Assembly: GCA_020633825.1 (NCBI GenBank)
Contig: JACKCV010000005.1
Span: 123,905-187,904, forward strand
Reading direction: 5' to 3'
Source: Fibrobacteria bacterium
GTDB taxonomy: Bacteria > Fibrobacterota > Fibrobacteria > UBA5070
Length of the DNA: 64,000 nucleotides
Shown: positions 52,739-60,625 of the stretch, piece after piece
Position numbering within the stretch: the stretch's first letter is position 1
Layout of the letters: the number at the start of each line of letters is the position of its first letter
The notes under the pieces: generated by a model
What the model saw: the letters and a program-made list of their open reading frames with translations, nothing else
Databases searched by the model: none
What the model was told of the DNA's origin: nothing
Program-made: the position numbers and the translations under genes

Positions 52739-55700
52739 ATGAAATTTCCGCTTCTGGCCGCCATCACCCTCGGGCTGTGGCAGCAATGTCTCGCTGCGCC
52801 CCTTGCGGTGGACCGGGCCTCCCGCACCTTCCACAAGGATGGTGCCACGGGCGTGGTCTACGCCAACCTTCTGGTGGCCTACCAACCCAGACCGTCCTTC
52901 GTCGATCTGTCCGGCAAGACGGAATCCGCGTTCCTCCAGGAACTCTTCGAGGACGCGTCGAGCAAGCTGTTCACGGCCAGCAAGGGCGCGGTGCAGCTTG
53001 GGGACGTGGTCGTGGTTCCAGCCATCGACATCAACGGAGCCTTGGATCTCGATCCCGACGTCATCATTCTCTCCGATCCCGCCTCCGACCAGTGCCCCGA
53101 CAACCTCCAGCGCTCCGGGGACGGTCAAGGGGGGCATCCGATCTGCGCGGATGCCTCGACGGGCGGGTATCTCGGGTTGAAGTGGTGGGAGTCGACCACC
53201 CTGTCCACCCATGGGGAGGTCTTCGCACGCCAGGCCGGAGCGAACGTCGGTGCCAGCGTCGCCGCGAGCTGGCAGACTCTGGCCGAATACGGTGCGAACG
53301 TCCTCGTCCACGAATTCGGACACTACCTGTTCGGCATGCGGGACGAATACGAGGGTCCGAGCTTCGCGGACCTGGACGCCTTCGAGAGTGCCGTCATGCA
53401 GGATCCCGCCACCCACCAGGGCATGGCCTTGTCGGATGGCTGGCAGGAAACACCCTCGTCCTGGCTGTTCAACGGCTCGGCGATGGGGTACCTCTCCGGC
53501 TACAACTCCTCGATAGGCTTCTCTCCCGCATCGATTCCGAGTTTCGGAGCGGGTGCGGCGGAATGGACCTACGATGGCGGGGGCCTGGGTGGCAACTACG
53601 TCGTCACGGAACAGATCGCGAACGTGGGGGCGCGCGTCGGACTCGGATCGGTCTACCGTCACGGCGGCATGTGGTCCCTGGAGACGGCGGTACGGACCGC
53701 CCTTGGCGAAGCCTACTCGCCAGCCACCGGTGGGACGCACAACACCTCCAATTTGTCGGTCGATGTCTACGGTTCCATCCAGTCGAATGTCTTCGTGGTC
53801 GACAGGTCGGGCAGCATGCTCCAGACCGTCAGCGGCGGAGCCGCAGGCGTGACCCGTTGGATGGCTGCGATGGACTTCCTCGGTCGTCTGACCCATCCCG
53901 GACTTCCCAACTCGGTTTCCGTGTATCCGAGCAACGCCAAGTTCGGTCTGATCGGATTCGAGCAGGAGGAGAACGGGGCGAATCCTCCCACCAACACTCC
54001 CTTGGAGTACGGCCTCTCCATCGCGGACCTTGCCACCCGGACGACTCCCACCACTTCCAACGGACTCGATTGGGCCTCGTCCTCGACCAACCCCATCCCC
54101 CCTCCGGTCAACACCGGAAGACGGACCAACCTGGTCAACGGCCTCGCGCAGGCCAAGGCATTTTTCGACAACGACGCGACCCGTCCCTATCAGCGCAACG
54201 TGATCTTGATCTCCGATGGGATCCACAACTACCCCAGCGCCGCCGATTTCACGGGTCTCGAGGGGCAGGAGGGGAACTACCGGGTCTTTTCGGTCTCCGT
54301 CGACACCCGATTGGACGCCAACGACTACGGTCGCAAGATGCAGAATCTTGCCTTGAACAGCGCGGGTCTGGTCGGGGCCGACGGAAACGCCTTCTACACC
54401 AACGGCGTGAACACCCTCAGCGAGCTCACGCAGGCCGCCGACGCGATCCACGACGCGATCCAGGGCAACGAGATCCAGACCTTCGGTGCCGCGCAGCTGT
54501 ACCGAGACGCCGCCAGGGAGTACTCGGTGACCACCGATGCCTCGCAGCGAAGCGCGAAGTTCTCCATCGCCTGGACCGGCTCCGTCGCACCGGTCCTCTA
54601 CCTGACCGCCTCCAACGGACAGACGATTCCCGAAGGATCCTCGAACGGGATCGTATTCCGCAACGGTTCCAACTCCAAGTCCTTCGAGATCGATCTCTCC
54701 CGGTTCGCTCCCGGGACCTGGAAGGTGCGCGTGACCTCCTCGGCTTCCCTCCCGGTGACCATCTTCCCCAGCATCGCCACCCGCAGCTCCCGCATGCAGG
54801 TCGACGTGCAATTCGATCCTCGCGCGGCCCAGTCGAACGGGCGTCTACCGGTCATCGTCTCCGTTCGTGACGGTCGGGCGATCGAAGGCCTCCAGGTGAG
54901 CACTTTCCTGGTGAACCGAGCGACGGGCGTGACCCGCACGGTGGATCTCGAATGGAACGGATCCAGCTACGTGGGCGCCATGAATGGCAACCTCCAGCCG
55001 GGCATCAACGACCTCCAGGTCAAGGTCCGGCATCCCGGATCGGGCATGGCCTTCTACGCCGCCGCGGAGAACCGGATCCCCGACGAGGAGCGAACCCCGT
55101 ACCCGTTCTTTGCGGATCGGGAATTGTCGAAGCAGGTGTGGATCTCCGGGGCCGCGACGCCGCGGACTCTTCCCGGCCTCGAGGTGTGGACCCTGAATGC
55201 CCAGCCGAGCAACGCGCAGGGGACCACGCTCAAGATGTTCGTGAAGAACGGCACCAGCGTACCGCTCACGGGTCTGAAGGTGCGCTACTTCTTCAGCGTC
55301 ACCGAGTTCGCCAACGGGACCCCGGCCATCTCGCCCATGTATTTGCCGATGTCCCAGGCCACCGTCGGCACCGTTGCCGGCCGCCCGGGACTGGCGTACG
55401 TCGAGTTCAACTTCGGATCCAAGACGATCCAGCCCGGAGAGTCCAGCAGCTACGGCCAAAATACTGGTGAAGGGCTGAATGTCATCGACGCGCAGTGGCG
55501 GGCACCCTGGAACGCGGCCAACGACTGGTCGGCCCAGGGTTTGAAGACGACTTGGTCGGTGAACGGTTTCGTGAACGTCTACACCGCGGATGGGACGCTC
55601 ATCGCCGGCAATCCCGATCTGGATCCCGTCGGATTCCTCGGAGATGCCCAGCCGATCGTCACTCTGGATGCACCCGACCTGGTCGCGCAGGGCGAACCGG

Positions 55701-56242
55701 CTCTCTTCGAAGCCCATGCCATCGATCCCGAGGGTTCGTACCTGACCTACCAGTGGACGGTCGACGGGGTTGTCAGCTCGTCCAACCCGGGGAGCCCGGC
55801 GCGCCTGGTCCACACCTTCGCCACGGCTGGGGAGCATGTCGTGCAGGTGCGCGTGGACGACGGCCATTCCGATCCGGTGTTCGTCCAGAAGACGGTCCGA
55901 GTCCAGAATGCCGCCGAGGCGTGTACGGAATCCAACACCATCGATCTGGGTGTCGTGAATACCCAATCTTCGACGAGCCTCGCGGCGGGTGCCAACTGCT
56001 TCAAGGTGGGCGCGGCCAATCTCGTTCGGGAATGGAGCTGGTCGAACGTCCACTTCCAGGTCAACAGCGACAATGGCGTCGCATTGAACGGCCTATCGGT
56101 TTCGAAGGTGGGGGGCGACGCAACCAGCCTGACCGGCTATTCCCAGACCGTTCCCTACGCCGATCCGACGGCGGCCAGCCTCTACCTCAAGATCCAGGCA
56201 CCTGGTTCGCGGACGGTGCGGCTGAACTGGTGGTTGCAGTGA
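52739..56242 (+). CDS. CLCA-like exported metalloprotease/VWA protein with CBM and PKD modules
   Basis: The 1167-residue precursor has a signal peptide (MKFPLLAAITLGLWQQCLA). A zincin domain (about 40-330) carries HEFGHYLFGMRDEY: H191, H195 and D202 fit the HExxHxxxGxxDE pattern of the CLCA family, whose animal members are secreted self-cleaving proteases. A VWA domain follows with a MIDAS motif (DRSGS, D355, S357, S359). Downstream are a beta-sandwich (650-770), a CBM3-like module (about 810-930, LKMFVKNGTSVPLTGLKVRYFF), a PKD domain (about 975-1055) and a final beta domain. AAAGGA precedes the ATG. Protease plus VWA in this order copies CLCA; the cellulose-binding-like module is extra and suggests action on or near plant fibre. 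Confidence 0.85.
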   Translation: MKFPLLAAITLGLWQQCLAAPLAVDRASRTFHKDGATGVVYANLLVAYQPRPSFVDLSGKTESAFLQELFEDASSKLFTASKGAVQLGDVVVVPAIDINGALDLDPDVIILSDPASDQCPDNLQRSGDGQGGHPICADASTGGYLGLKWWESTTLSTHGEVFARQAGANVGASVAASWQTLAEYGANVLVHEFGHYLFGMRDEYEGPSFADLDAFESAVMQDPATHQGMALSDGWQETPSSWLFNGSAMGYLSGYNSSIGFSPASIPSFGAGAAEWTYDGGGLGGNYVVTEQIANVGARVGLGSVYRHGGMWSLETAVRTALGEAYSPATGGTHNTSNLSVDVYGSIQSNVFVVDRSGSMLQTVSGGAAGVTRWMAAMDFLGRLTHPGLPNSVSVYPSNAKFGLIGFEQEENGANPPTNTPLEYGLSIADLATRTTPTTSNGLDWASSSTNPIPPPVNTGRRTNLVNGLAQAKAFFDNDATRPYQRNVILISDGIHNYPSAADFTGLEGQEGNYRVFSVSVDTRLDANDYGRKMQNLALNSAGLVGADGNAFYTNGVNTLSELTQAADAIHDAIQGNEIQTFGAAQLYRDAAREYSVTTDASQRSAKFSIAWTGSVAPVLYLTASNGQTIPEGSSNGIVFRNGSNSKSFEIDLSRFAPGTWKVRVTSSASLPVTIFPSIATRSSRMQVDVQFDPRAAQSNGRLPVIVSVRDGRAIEGLQVSTFLVNRATGVTRTVDLEWNGSSYVGAMNGNLQPGINDLQVKVRHPGSGMAFYAAAENRIPDEERTPYPFFADRELSKQVWISGAATPRTLPGLEVWTLNAQPSNAQGTTLKMFVKNGTSVPLTGLKVRYFFSVTEFANGTPAISPMYLPMSQATVGTVAGRPGLAYVEFNFGSKTIQPGESSSYGQNTGEGLNVIDAQWRAPWNAANDWSAQGLKTTWSVNGFVNVYTADGTLIAGNPDLDPVGFLGDAQPIVTLDAPDLVAQGEPALFEAHAIDPEGSYLTYQWTVDGVVSSSNPGSPARLVHTFATAGEHVVQVRVDDGHSDPVFVQKTVRVQNAAEACTESNTIDLGVVNTQSSTSLAAGANCFKVGAANLVREWSWSNVHFQVNSDNGVALNGLSVSKVGGDATSLTGYSQTVPYADPTAASLYLKIQAPGSRTVRLNWWLQ

Positions 56243-56261
56243 TGCCGATATCCTGATCCCG

Positions 56262-56304
56262 AAACAACCCTCCTTCCGCGTTGCGAAGGGAGGGTTTCCA
56301 GTTT
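56262..56304 (+). terminator. Terminator after the CLCA-like gene
   Basis: An 11-base stem (AACCCTCCTTC with GAAGGGAGGGTT, one bulged G) and an 8-base loop are followed by TTTCCAGTTT. It ends the operon that starts at 47269. Confidence 0.75.
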
Positions 56305-56336
56305 AGGATCCAAAAAGATTTCCCTGAGGTGCCTCC

Positions 56337-57566
56337 ATGTTCCGATACCTCGCCATCCTGGGCGCCTGGGCCGCAGCGATCCAAGCGGCGACCATCACCT
56401 GGCCGGTGGTCTACCGCGATCATCTGCGGCAGGTCGCGGTCGACACGGTCGTGACGGGCACCTTGTGGGACAGCACCGCGGGGTCGTGGGTGGGTACCCG
56501 ACCCAGCCAAGGCTTGACGGGTTTGCCGGCGGTGGCCCCCATCTGGGACAATGGGGTCATTCCCCAGTACCGTTTCCCACTGAGTCCCACCGTCGCCGAA
56601 GTGGGGTGGCCAGGTCGCATCGCGGTGCGCTTGGACTACGCCTTGGACGACACCACCAGGCAGCGCTGCTCCGGCTCCTTGGTGGGGCCGCGGCATGTCC
56701 TGACGGCAGCCCACTGTGTCAAGTACGCACCCACCACCGGCACGATCCAGGACTTCTGGGTCAGGGACGACTTCTACGTGCGGCCCGGATACAACCTGCG
56801 GCAGTCGGCGCCCGGATTCGATCGGGTGCGCGTGACTCGCAGCTGGATCTCCAAGTCGAAGTTTCCGAAGTCCATCCCCGGGGTGCCCGACTATCCCGGC
56901 GACGACGACTGGGCCATCTTGGAGCTGGATCAGGACGTGGGGACCACGCTGGGCTGGGCGCGCGTCGTTCCCATCGATTATTCCAGGAAGAAACAGTTCA
57001 TGCACTACCTGGGGTATCCTCTGATCCCCCCTCCCTGCAACGCGGAGAGCTGCGACACGGCGACCAAGACCGACACCCTCTGCCACTCCTACGGCGACAT
57101 GTATTTCTCAAACGAACAGACGGTTCGCAATTGGGTCACGATGGCCGAAGCGTGGCAAGGCGAGAGCGGCTCCGGAGCCTTCAAATGCCCTGACGACTCC
57201 TGCCACCAGGGAGAGATCGACGTGTTCGGGACTCGCTGGACCGAACAATTCATCAGTTCCATCGACAGCGTGATGGCGGGGGTGATCGCGGCGATCTTGA
57301 AGAGCGACGTGCGGATCCCCACCGGTGCCTCGCCCGCGGGATCGCATGCCGGGTTCGATCTGGCGATGGAAGAGGGGCGACTGACCGCGAAGGCGGCGCG
57401 GGAGGGTGAGTGGCGGATCCTGTCGGTCGACGGACGGGTCTTGGTTCCGGCCTCCCGGGGCCGGACGGTTTCCGTGGCGTTGGATCGGATCCCGCGAGGG
57501 ATGGTCCTGGTGGTCTACCGCGCCGACGGCGCGGCCCCGGTCGTGCGGAGGTGGATGCCGCGGTGA
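56337..57566 (+). CDS. Exported trypsin-like serine protease
   Basis: The 409-residue precursor has a signal peptide (MFRYLAILGAWAAAIQA). The S1 chymotrypsin-fold domain has the triad H126 in LTAAHCV, D191 in GDDDWAILEL and S277 in GESGSGAF; the last replaces the usual GDSGGP. The C-terminal 70 residues (VDGRVLVPASRG and following) match the tail domain seen on the GH8 and GH9 enzymes, so the protein is probably exported by the same route. A terminator stands before it, so it is transcribed on its own. Confidence 0.9.
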   Translation: MFRYLAILGAWAAAIQAATITWPVVYRDHLRQVAVDTVVTGTLWDSTAGSWVGTRPSQGLTGLPAVAPIWDNGVIPQYRFPLSPTVAEVGWPGRIAVRLDYALDDTTRQRCSGSLVGPRHVLTAAHCVKYAPTTGTIQDFWVRDDFYVRPGYNLRQSAPGFDRVRVTRSWISKSKFPKSIPGVPDYPGDDDWAILELDQDVGTTLGWARVVPIDYSRKKQFMHYLGYPLIPPPCNAESCDTATKTDTLCHSYGDMYFSNEQTVRNWVTMAEAWQGESGSGAFKCPDDSCHQGEIDVFGTRWTEQFISSIDSVMAGVIAAILKSDVRIPTGASPAGSHAGFDLAMEEGRLTAKAAREGEWRILSVDGRVLVPASRGRTVSVALDRIPRGMVLVVYRADGAAPVVRRWMPR

Positions 57567-57761
57567 GGTTGCCCGTCCCGGCGGAAGGGCCCCCCGGGAG
57601 CGCCCGACCGTGGAAGGGCTTGCGCGACCCATCCCGGGGAAGGGATAATTCCGTTCCGGGTTCCGAGCCGAATCTTCTCCGCCTTCCACGAGATCTTCCA
57701 TGTCTTCAAGAGCTCCACATGCAATGGATGCCTTGCTCCTCTCCGAGGCGCGGAGGGCGGG

Positions 57762-58946
57762 ATGAAGGCCTTGGAGATGGACCAGCTGGTTCCCGGTGCC
57801 GTCCTGCCGTGGGATATCGTGGACGATGCGGGGCGAGTCCTCCTGCCCAAGGGCACCCCGATCGGAGACGAGCAGCAAGCGAAATCCTTGTTCACCCGGG
57901 GGTGGGCCAAGGAGGAGGAGATCGCTTCCGGGGCCATCGGGGGAGACGCCCCGAGGGCGGCTTCGGCGATTTGGCGCAAGCGACCCACGGAAGCGGCCTC
58001 TTCGCGTCCGCGGTTCTTCCTGGCGGTCGAGCGCCTGGTCCAGACGCTGGAAGAAATCGTCGCCGACCTGCTCAACGGAAGAGGCAAGGAGATCCCCGAC
58101 CGGCTTCTGCACCTGGCCAGCCTCGTGCAGTTGCAAAGCGCCCGGGATCCCGATGGATTCCTCGCCTCCCTGGAACTGTTCGACGGGGGGAGATACGGGA
58201 GCATCCACGCGCTGCATTCGGCCACCTTCTGCGATCTCGTGGCTTTCGGGCACGTCCGGGAGGCTCCGGCCCGGGCCCCGCTGGTCGCCGCCGCCCTGAC
58301 CCGCGACATCGGATTCCTGGAGTTGCAGGATGAACTGGACCGCCAAAGCGAGCCCCTGAGCGAGGACCAGCAGGACGAGGTCCGCGCCCATCCCCTGGCC
58401 TCGGTCCGACTGCTTCGGGAGGCGGGGGTCCGGGATCCCGATTGGCTGGAGGCCGTGGCCCAGCATCACGAACGGCTCAACGGAAGCGGGTATCCCGCCG
58501 GAATACAAGGCGGTGCGATCGGCCCCTGGGGGCGGATCCTGGGGATCGTCGACATCTATTCGGCCCTGACCAAGACGCGGGCCTATCGTCCGGCGATCCA
58601 AGGTCCCCACGCGGTGATGGCCCTGCTCAAGAATCGGGGGAGTTTCGTGGACGAGACCCTCACCCAGGAGCTGATCCGGATCCTCGGACTCTGGCCGCCG
58701 GGGCTCCTGGTGAAACTGCAGTCGGGGGAGACCGCCGTGGTGGTCCGCCGCACGGCCAACCTGAAGGCTCCGGAAATCCGGGTGATCGCCGATCCCGACG
58801 GACGGATGCATCCCATCTACCAGTTCCGGGACGCTTCCGAGCCGGGTTTCCTCATCCAGGAAGTGCTTCCCCGGCATTCTGCCCTGCGCGAGCGGTTGAA
58901 CCACCGCCAGTTGTGGGGGGACATTCCCGTGGTGGGGCGCCGATAG
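57762..58946 (+). CDS. HD-GYP-like protein with degenerate HD motif
   Basis: HD-GYP proteins degrade cyclic di-GMP with a metal site built on an HD pair. In this 394-residue protein the C-terminal domain shows the family frame: HALHSATFC, a hydrophobic strand before the HD position, VRAHPLASVRLL, QHHERLNGSGYPAG (the GYP motif) and GIVDIYSALTKTRAYRP. At the HD position it reads TRDIG, so the His is replaced by Arg (R181-D182). Metal binding and phosphodiesterase activity are therefore doubtful; it may be a receptor or scaffold. The N-terminal 80 residues have a short beta domain (VLPWDIVDDAGRVLLPKGT) common in these proteins. GGAGG lies 5 bases before the ATG. Confidence 0.85.
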   Translation: MKALEMDQLVPGAVLPWDIVDDAGRVLLPKGTPIGDEQQAKSLFTRGWAKEEEIASGAIGGDAPRAASAIWRKRPTEAASSRPRFFLAVERLVQTLEEIVADLLNGRGKEIPDRLLHLASLVQLQSARDPDGFLASLELFDGGRYGSIHALHSATFCDLVAFGHVREAPARAPLVAAALTRDIGFLELQDELDRQSEPLSEDQQDEVRAHPLASVRLLREAGVRDPDWLEAVAQHHERLNGSGYPAGIQGGAIGPWGRILGIVDIYSALTKTRAYRPAIQGPHAVMALLKNRGSFVDETLTQELIRILGLWPPGLLVKLQSGETAVVVRRTANLKAPEIRVIADPDGRMHPIYQFRDASEPGFLIQEVLPRHSALRERLNHRQLWGDIPVVGRR

Positions 58947-59123
58947 ACTTCGCAAAACAGGGGATTTCCCCGATTGATCAAGAGTTTCTGCAGAAAATGA
59001 CAAGAACCTTTGGGGGTCGATCGCCGACAATAGGCCTGTGGGGAGAAGGGGAGCCTCCGGTCTGTCATTGCCCGGCCACCGCCTCCCGGACCCTGGAATG
59101 GACACCCGTCCTTGGAGATCGCC

Positions 59124-60620
59124 ATGAAATTCAAAGTCCCTGCCCGCGGTGCGGCCCAGATGTTGTGGCTCGCCTTCTTGATGCACCAAGGGTGTGCAGG
59201 CGAGGAGGGCACGAGCGTCGAGTCTCCCCGGGGACGACTGGTGGTCTCGGAATTCCTGTATCGCAGCGGGGTCGATACGCTGGAATGGATCGAATTGCGC
59301 AACGATGGCGATGGAGCGGCCCGCCTGGCCGGAGTGAAGATCTCCGGGGCCGGTTACCAGTTCGCCGATTCCACCCGGGACCTTCCCAGCGGAAAGCGGA
59401 TCCTGGTGGTCAATTCCCCGGAACTGTTTGCGGCCCGCCATCCTGGAGTGCCCATCTTCGATCGCTTTTCGGGACGCCTTTCCGATGAAGGGGAACGATT
59501 GGCCCTGATGGGATCGGACGAACCGGGCTTCGTGGTGTCCTGGAGCCGGAAGGAGCCATGGCCCCAGGCCGCGGCTCGGATGGGGTTTTCCATGGTCTGG
59601 CTGGGCGGGGATCCCGCATCCCCCGGATCTTGGGCTTCTTCGGCGCGCTGGGGAGGGGAGCCGGGTGGCCCCGAAACGAAAGGGTCCGACCCCGGAATCT
59701 TCCTCTCCGAAGTGCGTCCCATCGATCCATCCGGAAAAGGGTTCGTCGAGCTGGGCTCCCTGGCGGCCCAACCCGTCGACGTGTCCGGGTGGGTGCTTTT
59801 CGACCCCAAGAATCCCCAGGACAGCTTGGTTCTTCCTGCCGGGACCACCGTTCCTGCCCGAGGGGCGGTGGTGTTCGCCCAGACCCCCTCCGGTGCGCAG
59901 TCTCCCTGGGGGAAACTCCACCCTGAAGCGGAGGGTGGAACCCTCGTCCTGGCGGCCAAGGGCACCGACGGTGCCGCCAACGGGGTCGCGCATGCGATTT
60001 CCTGGGAGGCGATTCCGGCCGGTGCCTCGATGGTACGCGCCGATTCCTGGGGGACGGGTCTCCAAGTCGACCCCACGCCGGGCCGTCTGGATTCCCTGGT
60101 TTCCCCTCCACCGGTCCATCTCGCCGAGGTGTGCTACAACCTCTCCTCGGGGGAGGAGTTCGTGGAGTTGGTGAACGATCTGGAGACCCCTCTGGCCTTG
60201 GGGAACGCGACGGATTCCACGATGTCCTGGAAGTTGGAAGGTCTGGGACTCCGATTTGCATCCACGGATACCCTCCCCGCCCGGGGCCGGATGTTGCTGA
60301 TCGCGGCGGTCCACTCCGACGAGCCCACCTTCCGTGCGGCCCACAAGGTTCCGACCGGCGTGCTCATCCGCACTTTCCCGGGGCGATTGGACGATGCCGG
60401 TGAACGTCTCCAATTGGGGCATCCCTTGCTTCCGGTCACGAATTCCGCCGGAAAACTCGAGTGGAAGTCGCGAGTGGTGGATCAGGCCAGCTGGCTTCCC
60501 GGATTCCCCTGGCCGCTCTCCGCCAACGGGGGAGGCCACTGCCTGGAACGCATCGACCCCCGGATCCCCGGTGATTCCCCCCGGGCTTGGCGTGCCGCAT
60601 CCCCTACACCAGGAGCCTGA
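59124..60620 (+). CDS. Lipoprotein with three lamin-tail-type domains
   Basis: The 498-residue protein has a short hydrophobic leader and a lipobox (LMHQGC), so it is a probable lipoprotein. It contains three lamin-tail domain-like units, seen as repeated patterns: VVSEFLYRSGVDTLEWIELRN, IFLSEVRPIDPSGKGFVEL and VHLAEVCYNLSSGEEFVELVN. Each is followed by a WKL or GWVL strand and an LPAG/LPARG turn. Such domains bind DNA, membranes or other proteins; in bacteria they sit on exported proteins of unknown use. GGAG precedes the ATG. The CotH gene starts 5 bases after its stop and has its own lamin-tail domain, so the two probably act together. Confidence 0.8.
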   Translation: MKFKVPARGAAQMLWLAFLMHQGCAGEEGTSVESPRGRLVVSEFLYRSGVDTLEWIELRNDGDGAARLAGVKISGAGYQFADSTRDLPSGKRILVVNSPELFAARHPGVPIFDRFSGRLSDEGERLALMGSDEPGFVVSWSRKEPWPQAAARMGFSMVWLGGDPASPGSWASSARWGGEPGGPETKGSDPGIFLSEVRPIDPSGKGFVELGSLAAQPVDVSGWVLFDPKNPQDSLVLPAGTTVPARGAVVFAQTPSGAQSPWGKLHPEAEGGTLVLAAKGTDGAANGVAHAISWEAIPAGASMVRADSWGTGLQVDPTPGRLDSLVSPPPVHLAEVCYNLSSGEEFVELVNDLETPLALGNATDSTMSWKLEGLGLRFASTDTLPARGRMLLIAAVHSDEPTFRAAHKVPTGVLIRTFPGRLDDAGERLQLGHPLLPVTNSAGKLEWKSRVVDQASWLPGFPWPLSANGGGHCLERIDPRIPGDSPRAWRAASPTPGA

Positions 60621-60625
60621 CCCCG

